Origin: CAZJVD01 sp964549505
Lineage (GTDB): Bacteria; Bdellovibrionota; UBA1018; CAZJVD01
Assembly: GCA_964549505.1 (NCBI GenBank)
Contig: CAZJVD010000003.1
Location: forward strand, 124,001-188,000
Direction of reading: 5' to 3'
Length of the DNA stretch: 64,000 nt
Every line of letters starts with the position of its first letter. Positions within the stretch are counted from its first letter, which is position 1. Both the position numbers and the translations under genes were made by a program. This document shows positions 32,015-40,658 of this stretch, one piece after another. The notes beneath the pieces were generated by a model, which saw only the letters and a program-made list of their open reading frames with translations, had not been told where the DNA came from and ran no database searches.

Positions 32015-32805
32015 TTCAATGGTTCGATAGCCATTGCCACCTCGACTACGACTACGACGGCAAGACAACGGAAACCTTACTTGAAGACGCACGCGCCAAG
32101 GGCGTCGTCGGTTTCACAACGATCGGGACGGAAGTGCCACGTTGGCCAGCTCTCGAGGCAATCTCTGAAAAGTTTGACGACGTTTTTCATACCATTGGCG
32201 TCCATCCGCACGATTCGAAGGATCTCACCGACGAAGGTTTAGTCGAACTCAAGCAGCGCGCTCTACATCCGAAGTGTCGTGCGATTGGGGAGATCGGTCT
32301 CGACTACCACTACGACCACTCGCCACGCGAAACACAAAAAAAACGTCTCGACGATCAACTGGAAATCGCGATCGAAACTAAGCAGCCGATCGTGATTCAT
32401 AGCCGCGAAGGCGAAGATGATCTTTTAGTCGCCTTAAAGCGCTACGCAGCCCGATCAAAGGCCGCGCGTGCGCCCGGGATCATCCACTGTTTCTCAGGAA
32501 CAGAAAAGTTTGCGCGCGGTTGTCTCGATCTCGGTTTTCTGATTTCGATCTCAGGCATTGTGACCTTCAAAAAATCGCAAGAGCTTCGCACCACGATTCA
32601 GCGCCTTCCGATCCGCCAGCTTCTCGTCGAAACCGACGCGCCATTCTTAGCCCCCGAACCTTTTCGAGGAAAAAAGTGCGAACCTGCGATGGTAGTCCAA
32701 ACAGGTCTCAAGCTTGCTGAACTTTTCGGTGTGCCTGCCGCGGAGCTTGCGGCGATCACAACAAAGAATGCGCACGAGTTTTTTCGTGTGACTGGAACCG
32801 CCTAA
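32011..32805 (+). CDS. tatD: TatD-family metal-dependent DNase
   Basis: This 264-residue protein has the TatD layout: WFDSHCHLDY at the N-terminus (metal-binding His pair), GVHPHDSKDL, AIGEIGLDYHYDHSPRETQKKRL, VIHSREGEDDL, HCFSGT, and LLVETDAPFLAPEPFRGKKCEP near the end. These supply the His/Glu/Asp ligands of the amidohydrolase fold. TatD proteins are 3'-5' exonucleases or D-aminoacyl-tRNA-related hydrolases. The ATG inside the VKOR stop (ATGA) is the start; an in-frame TTG 30 bases earlier is unlikely. Its neighbours are redox genes, so the link is probably transcriptional only. Confidence 0.93.
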   Translation: MIQWFDSHCHLDYDYDGKTTETLLEDARAKGVVGFTTIGTEVPRWPALEAISEKFDDVFHTIGVHPHDSKDLTDEGLVELKQRALHPKCRAIGEIGLDYHYDHSPRETQKKRLDDQLEIAIETKQPIVIHSREGEDDLLVALKRYAARSKAARAPGIIHCFSGTEKFARGCLDLGFLISISGIVTFKKSQELRTTIQRLPIRQLLVETDAPFLAPEPFRGKKCEPAMVVQTGLKLAELFGVPAAELAAITTKNAHEFFRVTGTA

Positions 32806-33205
32806 GACGCGTCACTACACTTTATACTCGCTTACAGCAGCTTCTGAACTGCGGTCAGAATGGCAACGAATGCTTGATCTCTCGAAGCACCGACCCCTTC
32901 CAACATGCACATACCTGAGCGTATTAGACATTCGCGAATTGGCGCAAACTGGCGCGCACGGACGCGAATTGGCGAGCACGGACCCACTTGAGTGGGTCGC
33001 CGTGTGAAGGACTTGCTGTGCGTGCGGGCGAGGGTGTGTGCCCGCGTGCGAGTCGAAACTTCGGGGGCGGCCGAGCGGGGCTCAATCAACGAGCGGGCGC
33101 AATCAGGGACCCGCGATGGCTCCGGCGTTGACGTGACGAAGTACCGTTCGAGCTCGGGGCCGGCTTCATCCCCTTAGGGCAGTATTATTTTTCATGTGTG
33201 AACCA
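32806..33205. other. GC-rich intergenic region with repeats upstream of RAYT gene
   Basis: No credible gene lies in this ~400-bp region. It holds a 20-base direct repeat (32951-32970 and 32971-32990, sharing GGCGxGCACGGAC), the palindrome-like TTCGCGAATT, and two strong hairpins. The base composition is higher in G+C than the flanks. A short minus-strand frame covers part of it but lacks recognisable features. Confidence 0.65.
32977..33004. repeat. REP-like hairpin upstream of the RAYT gene
   Basis: CACGG plus ACCCAC pair with GTGGGT plus CCGTG around a TTGA tetraloop, with a 2-base bulge (CG) on one side, giving 11 base pairs. A second GC-rich stem (GCGGGC at 33024 with GCCCGC at 33040) follows. 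Imperfect palindromes near a RAYT gene are the expected substrate type, although the usual REP 5'-GTAG tetranucleotide is not evident. Confidence 0.5.
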
Positions 33206-33235
33206 TTGACAATTCCTAGATAAAAGCTCTATAAA
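33206..33235 (+). promoter_or_regulatory. Promoter of the RAYT gene
   Basis: A perfect TTGACA hexamer and TATAAA are separated by 18 bases. This is the best sigma-70 match I see in the window, ~65 bases before the start codon. The leader contains the palindrome CGAGCGCTCG. Confidence 0.7.
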
Positions 33236-33300
33236 AACCCAAGATTTATGAGGCTCGTACACACGGTTTTACGTCATCACATCGAGCGCTCGGAACACGT

Positions 33301-33861
33301 ATGAGAAGCCAGAAGCACGCCACTCAACTCCATTGGTTCTCCCACTCCGCGTATCGTGAGTTCGGACGGCTCCAGCACGGTGGCGATCTTCGCAAGGGTA
33401 AGCGAAAGCTCATGCGTCCCCTCGATACGAAGCGCGCGATGCATGTCGTGTTTCGATCGACGCGAGCTACGGGAGCGCTGTCGATGCTAGCGCGCAAGAA
33501 CGCTCGGAAAATCGACGCAATCAAAGCAAGAACGGCGCAAGCGACTGGCGTGCGTGTCTACGCGTTTGCCAACTCCGGCAATCACCTTCATCTCCTGATA
33601 AGAGGGCGGCGCCGCGAGGATCTACAGAACTTCTTACGAATCTTTGGTGCGCTTGTCGCTCGAGCGATCACGGGAGCGCGAAAGGGGGCCGCGACCGGAA
33701 AGTTCTGGTCGCATCTGGTCTACACTCGCGTGGTCGAGTGGGGACGCGCGTTTAAGACGGCAAAGCTCTATGTGATTCAAAATGAGTTAGAGGCGCTTGG
33801 TGTTTGGGCCAGAGAACCTACAAGAGGGCCTAAGGAAAGAATACGGCCGGCGCCTGCGTGA
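33301..33861 (+). CDS. REP-associated tyrosine transposase (Y1/HUH family)
   Basis: This 186-residue protein has the Y1-transposase fold signature: an HUH motif NHLHLLIRG (His95 and His97) and a C-terminal helix with KTAKLYVIQNELEALG, where Tyr157 would be the nucleophile. RAYTs are domesticated relatives of IS200/IS605 transposases that process single-stranded REP or BIME sequences. The N-terminal basic region (QHGGDLRKGKRKLMRP) resembles other family members. Hairpins lie upstream and short tandem repeats downstream, but no full IS ends are visible. The protein appears intact. Its GC-rich composition and isolated position indicate acquired DNA. Confidence 0.85.
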   Translation: MRSQKHATQLHWFSHSAYREFGRLQHGGDLRKGKRKLMRPLDTKRAMHVVFRSTRATGALSMLARKNARKIDAIKARTAQATGVRVYAFANSGNHLHLLIRGRRREDLQNFLRIFGALVARAITGARKGAATGKFWSHLVYTRVVEWGRAFKTAKLYVIQNELEALGVWAREPTRGPKERIRPAPA

Positions 33862-33877
33862 GTGTTAGTCGGGTCTG

Positions 33878-33929
33878 CCGCTCATCTCTACCACTCATCT
33901 CTACCACTCATCTCTGCCGCTCATTAGTC
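33878..33929. repeat. 13-bp tandem repeat (3-4 units) downstream of RAYT gene
   Basis: The units CCGCTCATCTCTA, CCACTCATCTCTA, CCACTCATCTCTG and a degenerate CCGCTCATTAGTC follow one another without spacers. They straddle the end of the convergent mqo gene, whose last codons are formed by the second half of the array. A similar motif occurs inside the large RHS-type gene near 62215. Confidence 0.65.
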
Positions 33930-35533
33930 CCCGTGCCAGCCGCGGGCGTCGCGAGCTTCTGTCCACAGAAACCCATGTCGAGTCCTAGCGTGGCGTGCGA
34001 AGCTTTTCGAACAGATCGCAACAACTCCGGATCATGCGCGAGACTCTGGCCATAAGACGTGACCATCTCGCTCAGTCTCGTACGCCATCGTATGGACCGA
34101 CTCTCCTCTGGAAAAAGCCGATGCAGAATATCCAGCGCGATCTCGACGGCAGCGGAAGCACCGGGTGACGCACCGAAGACGGCCGCCACACGCCCAGCGA
34201 CGAATGCCTCAGTTCCGAAATGCATGACTTCGCGACGGTTAGGAATCTTTTTTAGAATCTGAACACGTATTCCCGCGGTCACCAGTCTCGCGTCTTCCAA
34301 CTGTGCCGTCGGCAGGAACTCCTGCAGTGCCCGCAAACGTTCTTCGTCAGTTTGTGTCGTTTGCTGAAAGAGATATTTAAAAAGATGTCCCTGCTGAAGT
34401 GCGGCTCTAACATAGACGCCGATATTGCCCGGACTCAAAGCATGTAAAAGATCAAAAAAAGAACCTTCTTTGAGAAACTTCATGGTCGCGCCCGCAAAGG
34501 GACCAAAAATGAGAACTTTCTTTCCGTTCACAGTACGCGTGTCGAGATGGGGCACGGACATCGGTGGAGATCCCACGGGCGCAAGTCCGTAGACTTTCCC
34601 ATTCAACTCCGAGGCTAGTTTTTCGTTCTCGATCACAAGAAACTGTCCGCTCACAGGGAACCCACCATAGGCGTCGGCTTCCGTGATGCCAGTTTTCTGA
34701 AGAAGCTGCAGCGTACCGCCACCGGCACCAGCAAAGACGTTCTCAGCCTCAACGAAGCTCAAGGCGCCCGTAACACGGTCCTCGACTTCTACACGAAATG
34801 ATCCATCCGGATTACGACTCATACCGCGAACACCCCGTCCGAGATGGATCTGGGCACCGTGGCGTTTAACAAGATCGTGGAACATGAGACGAGTGAGACG
34901 TCCGAAATCGATGTCCGTTCCGAGTGCGCTGCGTGTTGCCGCCATCGCATCACCCGGCGAACGCCCGCGCATCATGATCGGCATCCAGTCGCGGAGAACT
35001 TCGGGACTTTGAGAAAACTGCATCCCCTCGAAAAGCGGAGAGGCTTTCAGCGCTTCGAATCGATCACGAAGAAACGCGACATCATCGTGCCCACGCACCC
35101 AGCTGAGATGCGGAACGGAATGAATAAAATCACTCGCGCGTTCGATGTACCCACGACGCACGAGATAGGCCCAGTACTGTTTTGAAATCTCAAACGCCTC
35201 GTTCGCATGCGCGGCTTTCGAGATATCGATCGTTCCATCGGGTCGTCTCGGTGTGTAGTTCATTTCGCAGAGACCTGCGTGGCCCGTGCCTGCATTGTTC
35301 CAGGTGTCGGAACTTTCAGCGGCGATCGAGTCGAGGCGCTCAAAGACCTCGATCGACCAGTCCGGTTCGAGCTCGGCCATCAACGAGCACACGGTCGCCG
35401 ACATCGTGCCTGCACCAATCGCTAGAAACTTCACGCGTCGAACGGAAGGGTCGCCCGCAAAGGCGTGCAACAACCCGTGAGTTCCAAGACACAACAAAAC
35501 TGCGGAACAAATCGAATAAAAACGTAGTCGCAT
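33908..35533 (-). CDS. mqo: Malate:quinone oxidoreductase with N-terminal signal-like segment
   Basis: Mqo oxidises malate to oxaloacetate and passes electrons to quinone, replacing or complementing NAD-linked malate dehydrogenase. Family motifs are clear: IGAGTMSATVCSLMAELEPDWSIEVFERLDSIAAESSDTWNNAGTGHAGLCEMNYTP, and near the end VFGASPGASAAVEIALDIL. The FAD-binding GxGxxS-type loop is at residue ~43. Unlike standard Mqo, the protein begins MRLRFYSICSAVLLCLGTHG and LLHAFAGD, a signal peptide or anchor. I chose the ATG at this start; a TTG further up would also be in frame but would hide the signal. The 3' end coincides with a tandem repeat. Confidence 0.9.
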   Translation of the reverse strand: MRLRFYSICSAVLLCLGTHGLLHAFAGDPSVRRVKFLAIGAGTMSATVCSLMAELEPDWSIEVFERLDSIAAESSDTWNNAGTGHAGLCEMNYTPRRPDGTIDISKAAHANEAFEISKQYWAYLVRRGYIERASDFIHSVPHLSWVRGHDDVAFLRDRFEALKASPLFEGMQFSQSPEVLRDWMPIMMRGRSPGDAMAATRSALGTDIDFGRLTRLMFHDLVKRHGAQIHLGRGVRGMSRNPDGSFRVEVEDRVTGALSFVEAENVFAGAGGGTLQLLQKTGITEADAYGGFPVSGQFLVIENEKLASELNGKVYGLAPVGSPPMSVPHLDTRTVNGKKVLIFGPFAGATMKFLKEGSFFDLLHALSPGNIGVYVRAALQQGHLFKYLFQQTTQTDEERLRALQEFLPTAQLEDARLVTAGIRVQILKKIPNRREVMHFGTEAFVAGRVAAVFGASPGASAAVEIALDILHRLFPEESRSIRWRTRLSEMVTSYGQSLAHDPELLRSVRKASHATLGLDMGFCGQKLATPAAGTGTNERQR

Positions 35534-35612
35534 GAAGCCGCCGGCCCCTTGACTACCTTTCATGCGCAAGCCACGCAAGAGGCCCCGAAACAGACCCCAC
35601 AATAGCTATTGA

Positions 35613-38549
35613 TTAAAAGGAAATCGCCGCAGCGTAGATACTAAAGAAGAGCTCGAGGTCGCCACCGAGACCCACATCGGTTCCTCGATGCGCTTCGAGC
35701 GAAAAGACAACCGGTGCATAATAGAAGAGATCGGTCGTCAGTCGAAGACCGCCCCCAAAGGACGGGAGGTTCGTTCCTCCTGAGCGTGACAAGCGGGCCA
35801 GCTCACCAAACCCAAAACCGTAGAGATTCTTTAAAAACGCAGGCTTGATATCAGAGCCAGCAAAGATGCGCCAAATCGGAAAACGAAGTTCGGCGCTGCC
35901 AACGGCGGCCGACTTCACCGAAAACAATCTTCCGGGATAACCACGGATGGCGAGATCGTCGAGTGTCTGAGCGGAGAGTCGCCCCTGTGCGTCCAAAATC
36001 TTTGGCGTCTTGCCGACAACGACGACACGCGAGTCGATCTCCGAACTCATATTCGAGACGGTTGATGCCGAGACCGTAGGCGCGAGCACCCAATGATCGG
36101 CGAGTTCGAAGAATTCGCTATCTTGAATCAATGCTTTCGTCGTCCAACGATCAGGACCGTCATACTCGCGGACGCCAACCTCAAAGATTCGACCTCCTTC
36201 AGCTGAGATCGCGAGCTTCGAACCACGAACATTCGAGAACAAAAGACGCGCATCATAGTTCGGAACACTCGGGCCGACCTCATGCCGAGGTCGTGAAGCA
36301 CCATCTCGCTCGTACCGCTGATCCGCGCGTGCGCTCAAAACCGGCGTCCAACTCGAATACGTCGAGAGAAACGGATAGTAGACGTCGATCGAATACCGAA
36401 ACTTTTCTCGAAAGAGTTTGGTTCCATCGGTACGGTAAATCGCGTCGGTCAGTAGAAAACTTGCCTGGGGAGCGATGTAAACACCAAGACTTCGGTTGAC
36501 GTAAGCGGCGGCTGCCTGCGGTGACGCTGACGAGGTATCATAGGCCGCGAGTAACGAATAACGATGCTCATCGAGTGCGTCAAACCCACTCACCTGTCCA
36601 CCAAACGTAAACGTTCGATCGGACCAAAACAAAATCGGAGCCCACTGTCTCGGCCAGATCGACGGCAAGAGAGAGTAGTCCTCGACTTCATACTGAGCGG
36701 CGGCGGCTGCGAGCGCGTCCTCTTTAAGTGATGGTGCAACGGGATCCGGTGCACTGACTTTCGGCAGAGTCGCACGTTCTTGCGACAATCCGACAGTCGT
36801 GAGTGGGAACCGCGCCACTTGAAAACCGCGACTCGTCAGCACCCCACCAAAAGCTTCTCCGCTACCCACCAACGCCGGCGTCGAAAGAGCTGTCGCAAAA
36901 TTGGTGACCAGCTTCGTCTGTCCTTTTTCGAACAGGTAGAGATTGTCGATACCCGTACGATCGGACACGAAGTAAACGCCCCCGCCTTGCGAAGCGATCG
37001 GCCAGCGATTGAACGAAGTCGCCGGAGCGATGACCTTTGTATCGTGCGAATCGAGCTCCAACTCCACAATCTCTTGACCGAACACACCACGACGGTGATA
37101 GGCGAAAAACACACGTTTCCCGTCGGACGAAAATACAGGCTGTCCCGCACGGGCAAATGGCTCAGCTTGAAAGATAATCTCAGGATGACTGATCGTCGGA
37201 CGCTGTCCACGCGTGTGTAACGTCACCCACGCGATCGAAGTTCTCTGATCTTGAACCTTTGTGAAAACAATGAAGCGGCCATCTTGAGAAACAGAGGGCT
37301 CCTTCGCGCGCAAGCCGTCGGACAACCAAATCTCTTTGCCATCTTCGATATCAAAGACAGCAAGATCGCTAAAAAACTTACTGAAACTCTGTCGTCGCAA
37401 CGATCCATAAACGAGAAACCGCGAGTCTGGCGTAAAACTTAAGCCCGTCGTTAGAAGTGCGTCCGTTAAGCGTCGGCGTGATCCGTCCGTCGGATCGAGC
37501 AGAAAAATTCCAGACCGCTCATGCGGACCTTCGACGGCATACGCGACCGTATGACCTCCGGGTGCGACTCCGAGCGCCTGAACCGCATAGTGATCTTCAG
37601 AGAAATACTTTGGTTCGGTCAGAGATTGGCGCTTGATCGTCGCAAGGTCAGTAGCAGCGTCTCTGCGAAGTCGCGTGACCAGACGATCCCAGTACTCGGG
37701 CCATGTGCGACCCGTCGATTTTTCCATGAGATCGCCGTAGAAGTACGGCAGGCGACGAGCCGAGTTCCACGAAATGTCTCCCAACGTCTGTTCAGCGTTT
37801 CGACCGGCCGCAACCTCCTGATACATCAAATATCCAAAGACATACGGTGTCGCTCCAGCTGGAAAAAACGGATGCGTGTCGCCGAGCCGATCGAGCCGAA
37901 TACCTTTTTCCGTATCGAGCGTACCGTCGAGCACCATCGCGCGCGGAATCGCACGATAGTACGAACTTCGACCACGCCCACCTTCGGTAAACCGCGTCTC
38001 AAAATAAACTGCCATGCCCTCGAGCATCCATCGCGGCCAAAGACTGTTTGGCAGGATCGTGTCGCCAAAAATCACCCGCAAGACGGACCAGAAATCGCGA
38101 GTCGTGTCGGTGTTGAGCAGATGTACGTATTCGTGCAACAAAACCATTCGAAGCCAGTCATCGCTGAACACCGTTTCGAACGTGGGATCGGGCGGGGTCA
38201 CCATGACCACCATGCCGATTCGTAGTGAGGCCGACGTCAAACCGTTAGCCGCATCGACATTGTCTACCAGCACAACCTGCGTTCGCGTTCGGGGTTCCCA
38301 CTGAAAGATCGGCGATAGCGTTTTATGAACGTCCTCGAGGACGACGCCCGAGCGTCGTGCAACGGATTCGAGTGCATGCGGGAACGTAATTCTAAAATGA
38401 TCCGTTTCAATCGTCTTCCAGTCCCAGAACGGACTCAACCCCAACTCCTCGGCGAGACCGGCGCGCGCGTTCCGAACAACACTGGCCAGGATCAGGAGAG
38501 AACCGACAACAAAGATGATACGTCGCAGGGTTGGCGTGGTTTTTTTCAC
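35613..38549 (-). CDS. Surface metalloprotease/beta-propeller/barrel protein
   Basis: This 978-residue protein starts with a signal or anchor sequence (RRIIFVVGSLLILASVV, then RNARAG). A gluzincin-like domain follows with LLHEYVHLLNTD (HExxH-type, His139 and His143) and a downstream LEGMAVYFE glutamate near residue 178, as in MA-clan peptidases. Residues ~300-600 hold TolB/PD40-type propeller repeats (FTPDSRFLVYG, VSQDGRFIVFTK, FSSDGKRVFFAY). The C-terminal ~330 residues are beta-rich with many aromatic residues, like an outer-membrane barrel. The GTG start is in a GTGA overlap with ygfZ. The combination suggests an outer-membrane or surface protein; the substrate is unknown. Confidence 0.78.
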   Translation of the reverse strand: MKKTTPTLRRIIFVVGSLLILASVVRNARAGLAEELGLSPFWDWKTIETDHFRITFPHALESVARRSGVVLEDVHKTLSPIFQWEPRTRTQVVLVDNVDAANGLTSASLRIGMVVMVTPPDPTFETVFSDDWLRMVLLHEYVHLLNTDTTRDFWSVLRVIFGDTILPNSLWPRWMLEGMAVYFETRFTEGGRGRSSYYRAIPRAMVLDGTLDTEKGIRLDRLGDTHPFFPAGATPYVFGYLMYQEVAAGRNAEQTLGDISWNSARRLPYFYGDLMEKSTGRTWPEYWDRLVTRLRRDAATDLATIKRQSLTEPKYFSEDHYAVQALGVAPGGHTVAYAVEGPHERSGIFLLDPTDGSRRRLTDALLTTGLSFTPDSRFLVYGSLRRQSFSKFFSDLAVFDIEDGKEIWLSDGLRAKEPSVSQDGRFIVFTKVQDQRTSIAWVTLHTRGQRPTISHPEIIFQAEPFARAGQPVFSSDGKRVFFAYHRRGVFGQEIVELELDSHDTKVIAPATSFNRWPIASQGGGVYFVSDRTGIDNLYLFEKGQTKLVTNFATALSTPALVGSGEAFGGVLTSRGFQVARFPLTTVGLSQERATLPKVSAPDPVAPSLKEDALAAAAAQYEVEDYSLLPSIWPRQWAPILFWSDRTFTFGGQVSGFDALDEHRYSLLAAYDTSSASPQAAAAYVNRSLGVYIAPQASFLLTDAIYRTDGTKLFREKFRYSIDVYYPFLSTYSSWTPVLSARADQRYERDGASRPRHEVGPSVPNYDARLLFSNVRGSKLAISAEGGRIFEVGVREYDGPDRWTTKALIQDSEFFELADHWVLAPTVSASTVSNMSSEIDSRVVVVGKTPKILDAQGRLSAQTLDDLAIRGYPGRLFSVKSAAVGSAELRFPIWRIFAGSDIKPAFLKNLYGFGFGELARLSRSGGTNLPSFGGGLRLTTDLFYYAPVVFSLEAHRGTDVGLGGDLELFFSIYAAAISF

Positions 38550-39307
38550 GAAGGGCTCTTTATCTTTTCGATCGTAGCCTCGGCACCACCAAAGGACAAC
38601 CGCTTCCCAATCACCGCATCCGCTTTGGGTAAAACAGTCAGGCCAACCCATCCAGAAGCGGGAGCCTTACCCCGCGCGAGAACGAGCCGTTTTGCGGGAG
38701 AACCCTTCGCAAGCGTTCTCTCGATCACTTCCTGCCCGGGATAGCACCCCTTGTTCGGATGAATCGCTTCAAAAAATCCGATATCGAGAGGATTTGCGTC
38801 CGGCACGATCTCTTGATCCACGCCCGGGATGAGCGCCTCAATGCGCGAACGAGTCAGAAGAGCAGCATCCACCAAAGGCCCCTCGGCGCCATAAACCACA
38901 CACGTGGGTTGCCCCCATTGTAATGATGCGTGAAACGCGGTCATCACCGGTTGGGCGATCATCAGTTTCGGCTTCGTGAGTGCTGCTAGTTCGGGCGGTG
39001 CGGGGAACGGTTCGGAGCCCGTCGGCCCCTTCTGGATACCCAGGTCTTCTCCAAAGTGAAGATCGTCGATGTACTTGAGAAACCGCTCCGGCCATTGATG
39101 GACCGGACTGACGGGCACTTCAAACCCAAGGCCCTTTCCATCGGGCAGCCTCCAAACCCAGAAAACGCTTACAATCCGGCCGACGGCGGACAAAAACAGC
39201 GCCCATGTCCCTTCGCCCGGCGCAAGCCCCTTTACATCTGCTGTGGAAAGGCGCTGAAAGAAGTCAGCAGCGTCCTTTCCGGTGGCCTCAATCCATTGGA
39301 ATCGCAT
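38546..39307 (-). CDS. ygfZ: YgfZ/GcvT-domain folate-binding protein
   Basis: This 253-residue protein contains NKGCYPGQEVIERTLAKGSPAKRLVLARG, the K-G-C-Y-x-G-Q-E motif of YgfZ/CAF17/IBA57 proteins that help maintain or repair certain Fe-S enzymes. The upstream part (DFFQRLSTADVKGLAPGEGTWALFLSAVGRIVSVFWVWRL) corresponds to the folate-binding GcvT-like domain. I placed the start at MRFQWIEAT; an upstream GTG would add 8 residues. Its stop overlaps the start of the metalloprotease gene as GTGA, suggesting coupled translation despite unrelated functions. Confidence 0.88.
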   Translation of the reverse strand: MRFQWIEATGKDAADFFQRLSTADVKGLAPGEGTWALFLSAVGRIVSVFWVWRLPDGKGLGFEVPVSPVHQWPERFLKYIDDLHFGEDLGIQKGPTGSEPFPAPPELAALTKPKLMIAQPVMTAFHASLQWGQPTCVVYGAEGPLVDAALLTRSRIEALIPGVDQEIVPDANPLDIGFFEAIHPNKGCYPGQEVIERTLAKGSPAKRLVLARGKAPASGWVGLTVLPKADAVIGKRLSFGGAEATIEKIKSPS

Positions 39308-39403
39308 CCATGAGTTATATTTTCTCGGCACCCTTTTGAAAAGCCCGGCGAAGATTGCGGAAAAAAAGCCGTAACCGTGCTACCAAGCACGAGAGCGTCG
39401 ACC

Positions 39404-40420
39404 ATGTCAGAAACCGAAAAAACTCAATCTTCGCGTCGCACTTGGGTGCGCGATCTCGCCGAAAACATGCCCGTGGAGACCACCTTCTGTGTGGCCGCAA
39501 GCGGTCTCGCGCTTGATAAACACGGTAAAGCGTTCATGACTCTTTCTCTCGCAGATCGCACGGGAACCGTTGAAGGCAAAGTTTGGGAAAACGTCCAGGC
39601 AACCGCGGCTGTACTCAAAACGGGTACGGTCATGATGATCAAAGGGAAATGCCAAGTTTTTCAGGGACGGCGTCAAGTCGTCGTGAAATCCGTAACCCCC
39701 ATCGACACGCAAACCATTGACTGGAAGGATTTTCGCACGGAGAAAGCGCTGGATATCAATTCATTGCTCTCGAAACTGCATGGTTTTATCGACTCGATGT
39801 CGGATCCACATCTCCGGGCTCTCTGCGCGGTCACGTTTCTGGAAGACAGTGACGTCGTCGATAGGATCAAGCGCGCTCCTGCGGCAAAATCGATTCACCA
39901 CGCGTATCCTGGTGGTTTGCTGGAACACATGGTTTCCGTAGCAACCCTCTGCGACCTTATTGCACACCACTATCGCCCCTATCTGGACCGCGATCTCCTG
40001 CTGGTGGGCGCCTTCTTTCATGATGTCGCTAAGATCTGGGAGCTGGATTACACCAAACTGACGGAGTACACCGATGAGGGCCGCTTGATCGGCCATCTGG
40101 TCATGGGCGTTGAACTGATCGACCGAAAAATTCGCGCCTTGGAGAGCGACACCGCTCGTGGCCTAGGACCTTTCCCTGAGGAACGACGTCTCTTAGCCAA
40201 ACACATGGTGGTCGCGCACCATGGACGTCTGGACTACGGTTCTCCCAAGGAGCCGCACGTCCTCGAAGCCTTAATCGTTCACGCGCTTGATGATCTGGAC
40301 TCCAAGTTCGCGCAGATCCGTGACTACCTCGAAAAGGATGAGTCGCATGGGAACTGGACTCAGTTACACCGCTTGTTTGAACGCGCGTTTTATAAGCCGG
40401 ACTGGGCCCGCCGCTCATAA
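39404..40420 (+). CDS. YhaM-like OB-fold plus HD-domain 3'-5' exoribonuclease
   Basis: The 338-residue protein begins with an OB-fold nucleic-acid-binding domain (MTLSLADRTGTVEGKVWENV, VMMIKGKCQVFQGRRQVVVKSVTPI). An HD domain follows: HHAYPGGLLEHMVSVATLC, then GAFFHDVAKIWELDY (metal-binding HD pair near residue 210), then HMVVAHHGRLDYGSPKEP. This is the YhaM/CBF1 architecture, a 3'-5' exonuclease in Firmicutes. I set the start at MSETEKT; a few upstream in-frame codons exist. It is divergent from ygfZ with a 96-bp shared promoter region. Confidence 0.88.
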   Translation: MSETEKTQSSRRTWVRDLAENMPVETTFCVAASGLALDKHGKAFMTLSLADRTGTVEGKVWENVQATAAVLKTGTVMMIKGKCQVFQGRRQVVVKSVTPIDTQTIDWKDFRTEKALDINSLLSKLHGFIDSMSDPHLRALCAVTFLEDSDVVDRIKRAPAAKSIHHAYPGGLLEHMVSVATLCDLIAHHYRPYLDRDLLLVGAFFHDVAKIWELDYTKLTEYTDEGRLIGHLVMGVELIDRKIRALESDTARGLGPFPEERRLLAKHMVVAHHGRLDYGSPKEPHVLEALIVHALDDLDSKFAQIRDYLEKDESHGNWTQLHRLFERAFYKPDWARRS

Positions 40421-40616
40421 ATAACGGGTATTTAGATCTGCCGAACTGTCAGTAACCTAACTACACAGCTGTCAGCGTTCTAGACAGTACCGTTCCCCCG
40501 CCATGCACTCTTTTGAGCCATTCGATCAGCCCATAAAATCAGAAAACATTAGCAATATTATAGATTTAATGGACACAGCAGGCCCTCCCATGTGTTACAG
40601 CTGCGTGGTGTCAAAA
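40421..40616. other. Intergenic spacer before sigma-54 promoter
   Basis: This ~200-bp gap holds no gene. Features are TAAATA/TATTTA arms around ACGGG next to the yhaM-like stop, two CTGTCAG copies (about 40447 and 40469) and an AT-rich patch near 40545-40570. That patch could be an IHF or activator-binding region for the downstream sigma-54 promoter. Confidence 0.45.
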
Positions 40617-40631
40617 TGGCACACCCGTTGC
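40617..40631 (+). promoter_or_regulatory. Sigma-54 (RpoN) promoter
   Basis: TGGCAC, then five bases, then TTGC gives GG and GC separated by exactly 10 bases, as in the -24/-12 consensus TGGCACG-N4-TTGC. Transcription would start ~12 bases later, 17 bases or so before the ATG at 40659, with GGAG as ribosome-binding site in between. Confidence 0.75.
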
Positions 40632-40658
40632 GATGGAGACACATGACGGAGTGTGGAT

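Noticed and set aside
32832..33089. An 85-codon minus-strand frame upstream of the RAYT gene
   Set aside because: It covers the hairpins and direct repeats, has Arg/Thr-rich composition typical of GC-rich spacer, and no recognisable domain or ribosome-binding site.
37521..38225. A 234-codon plus-strand frame over the metalloprotease gene
   Set aside because: Antisense to the peptidase and propeller region, whose motifs are clear on the minus strand.
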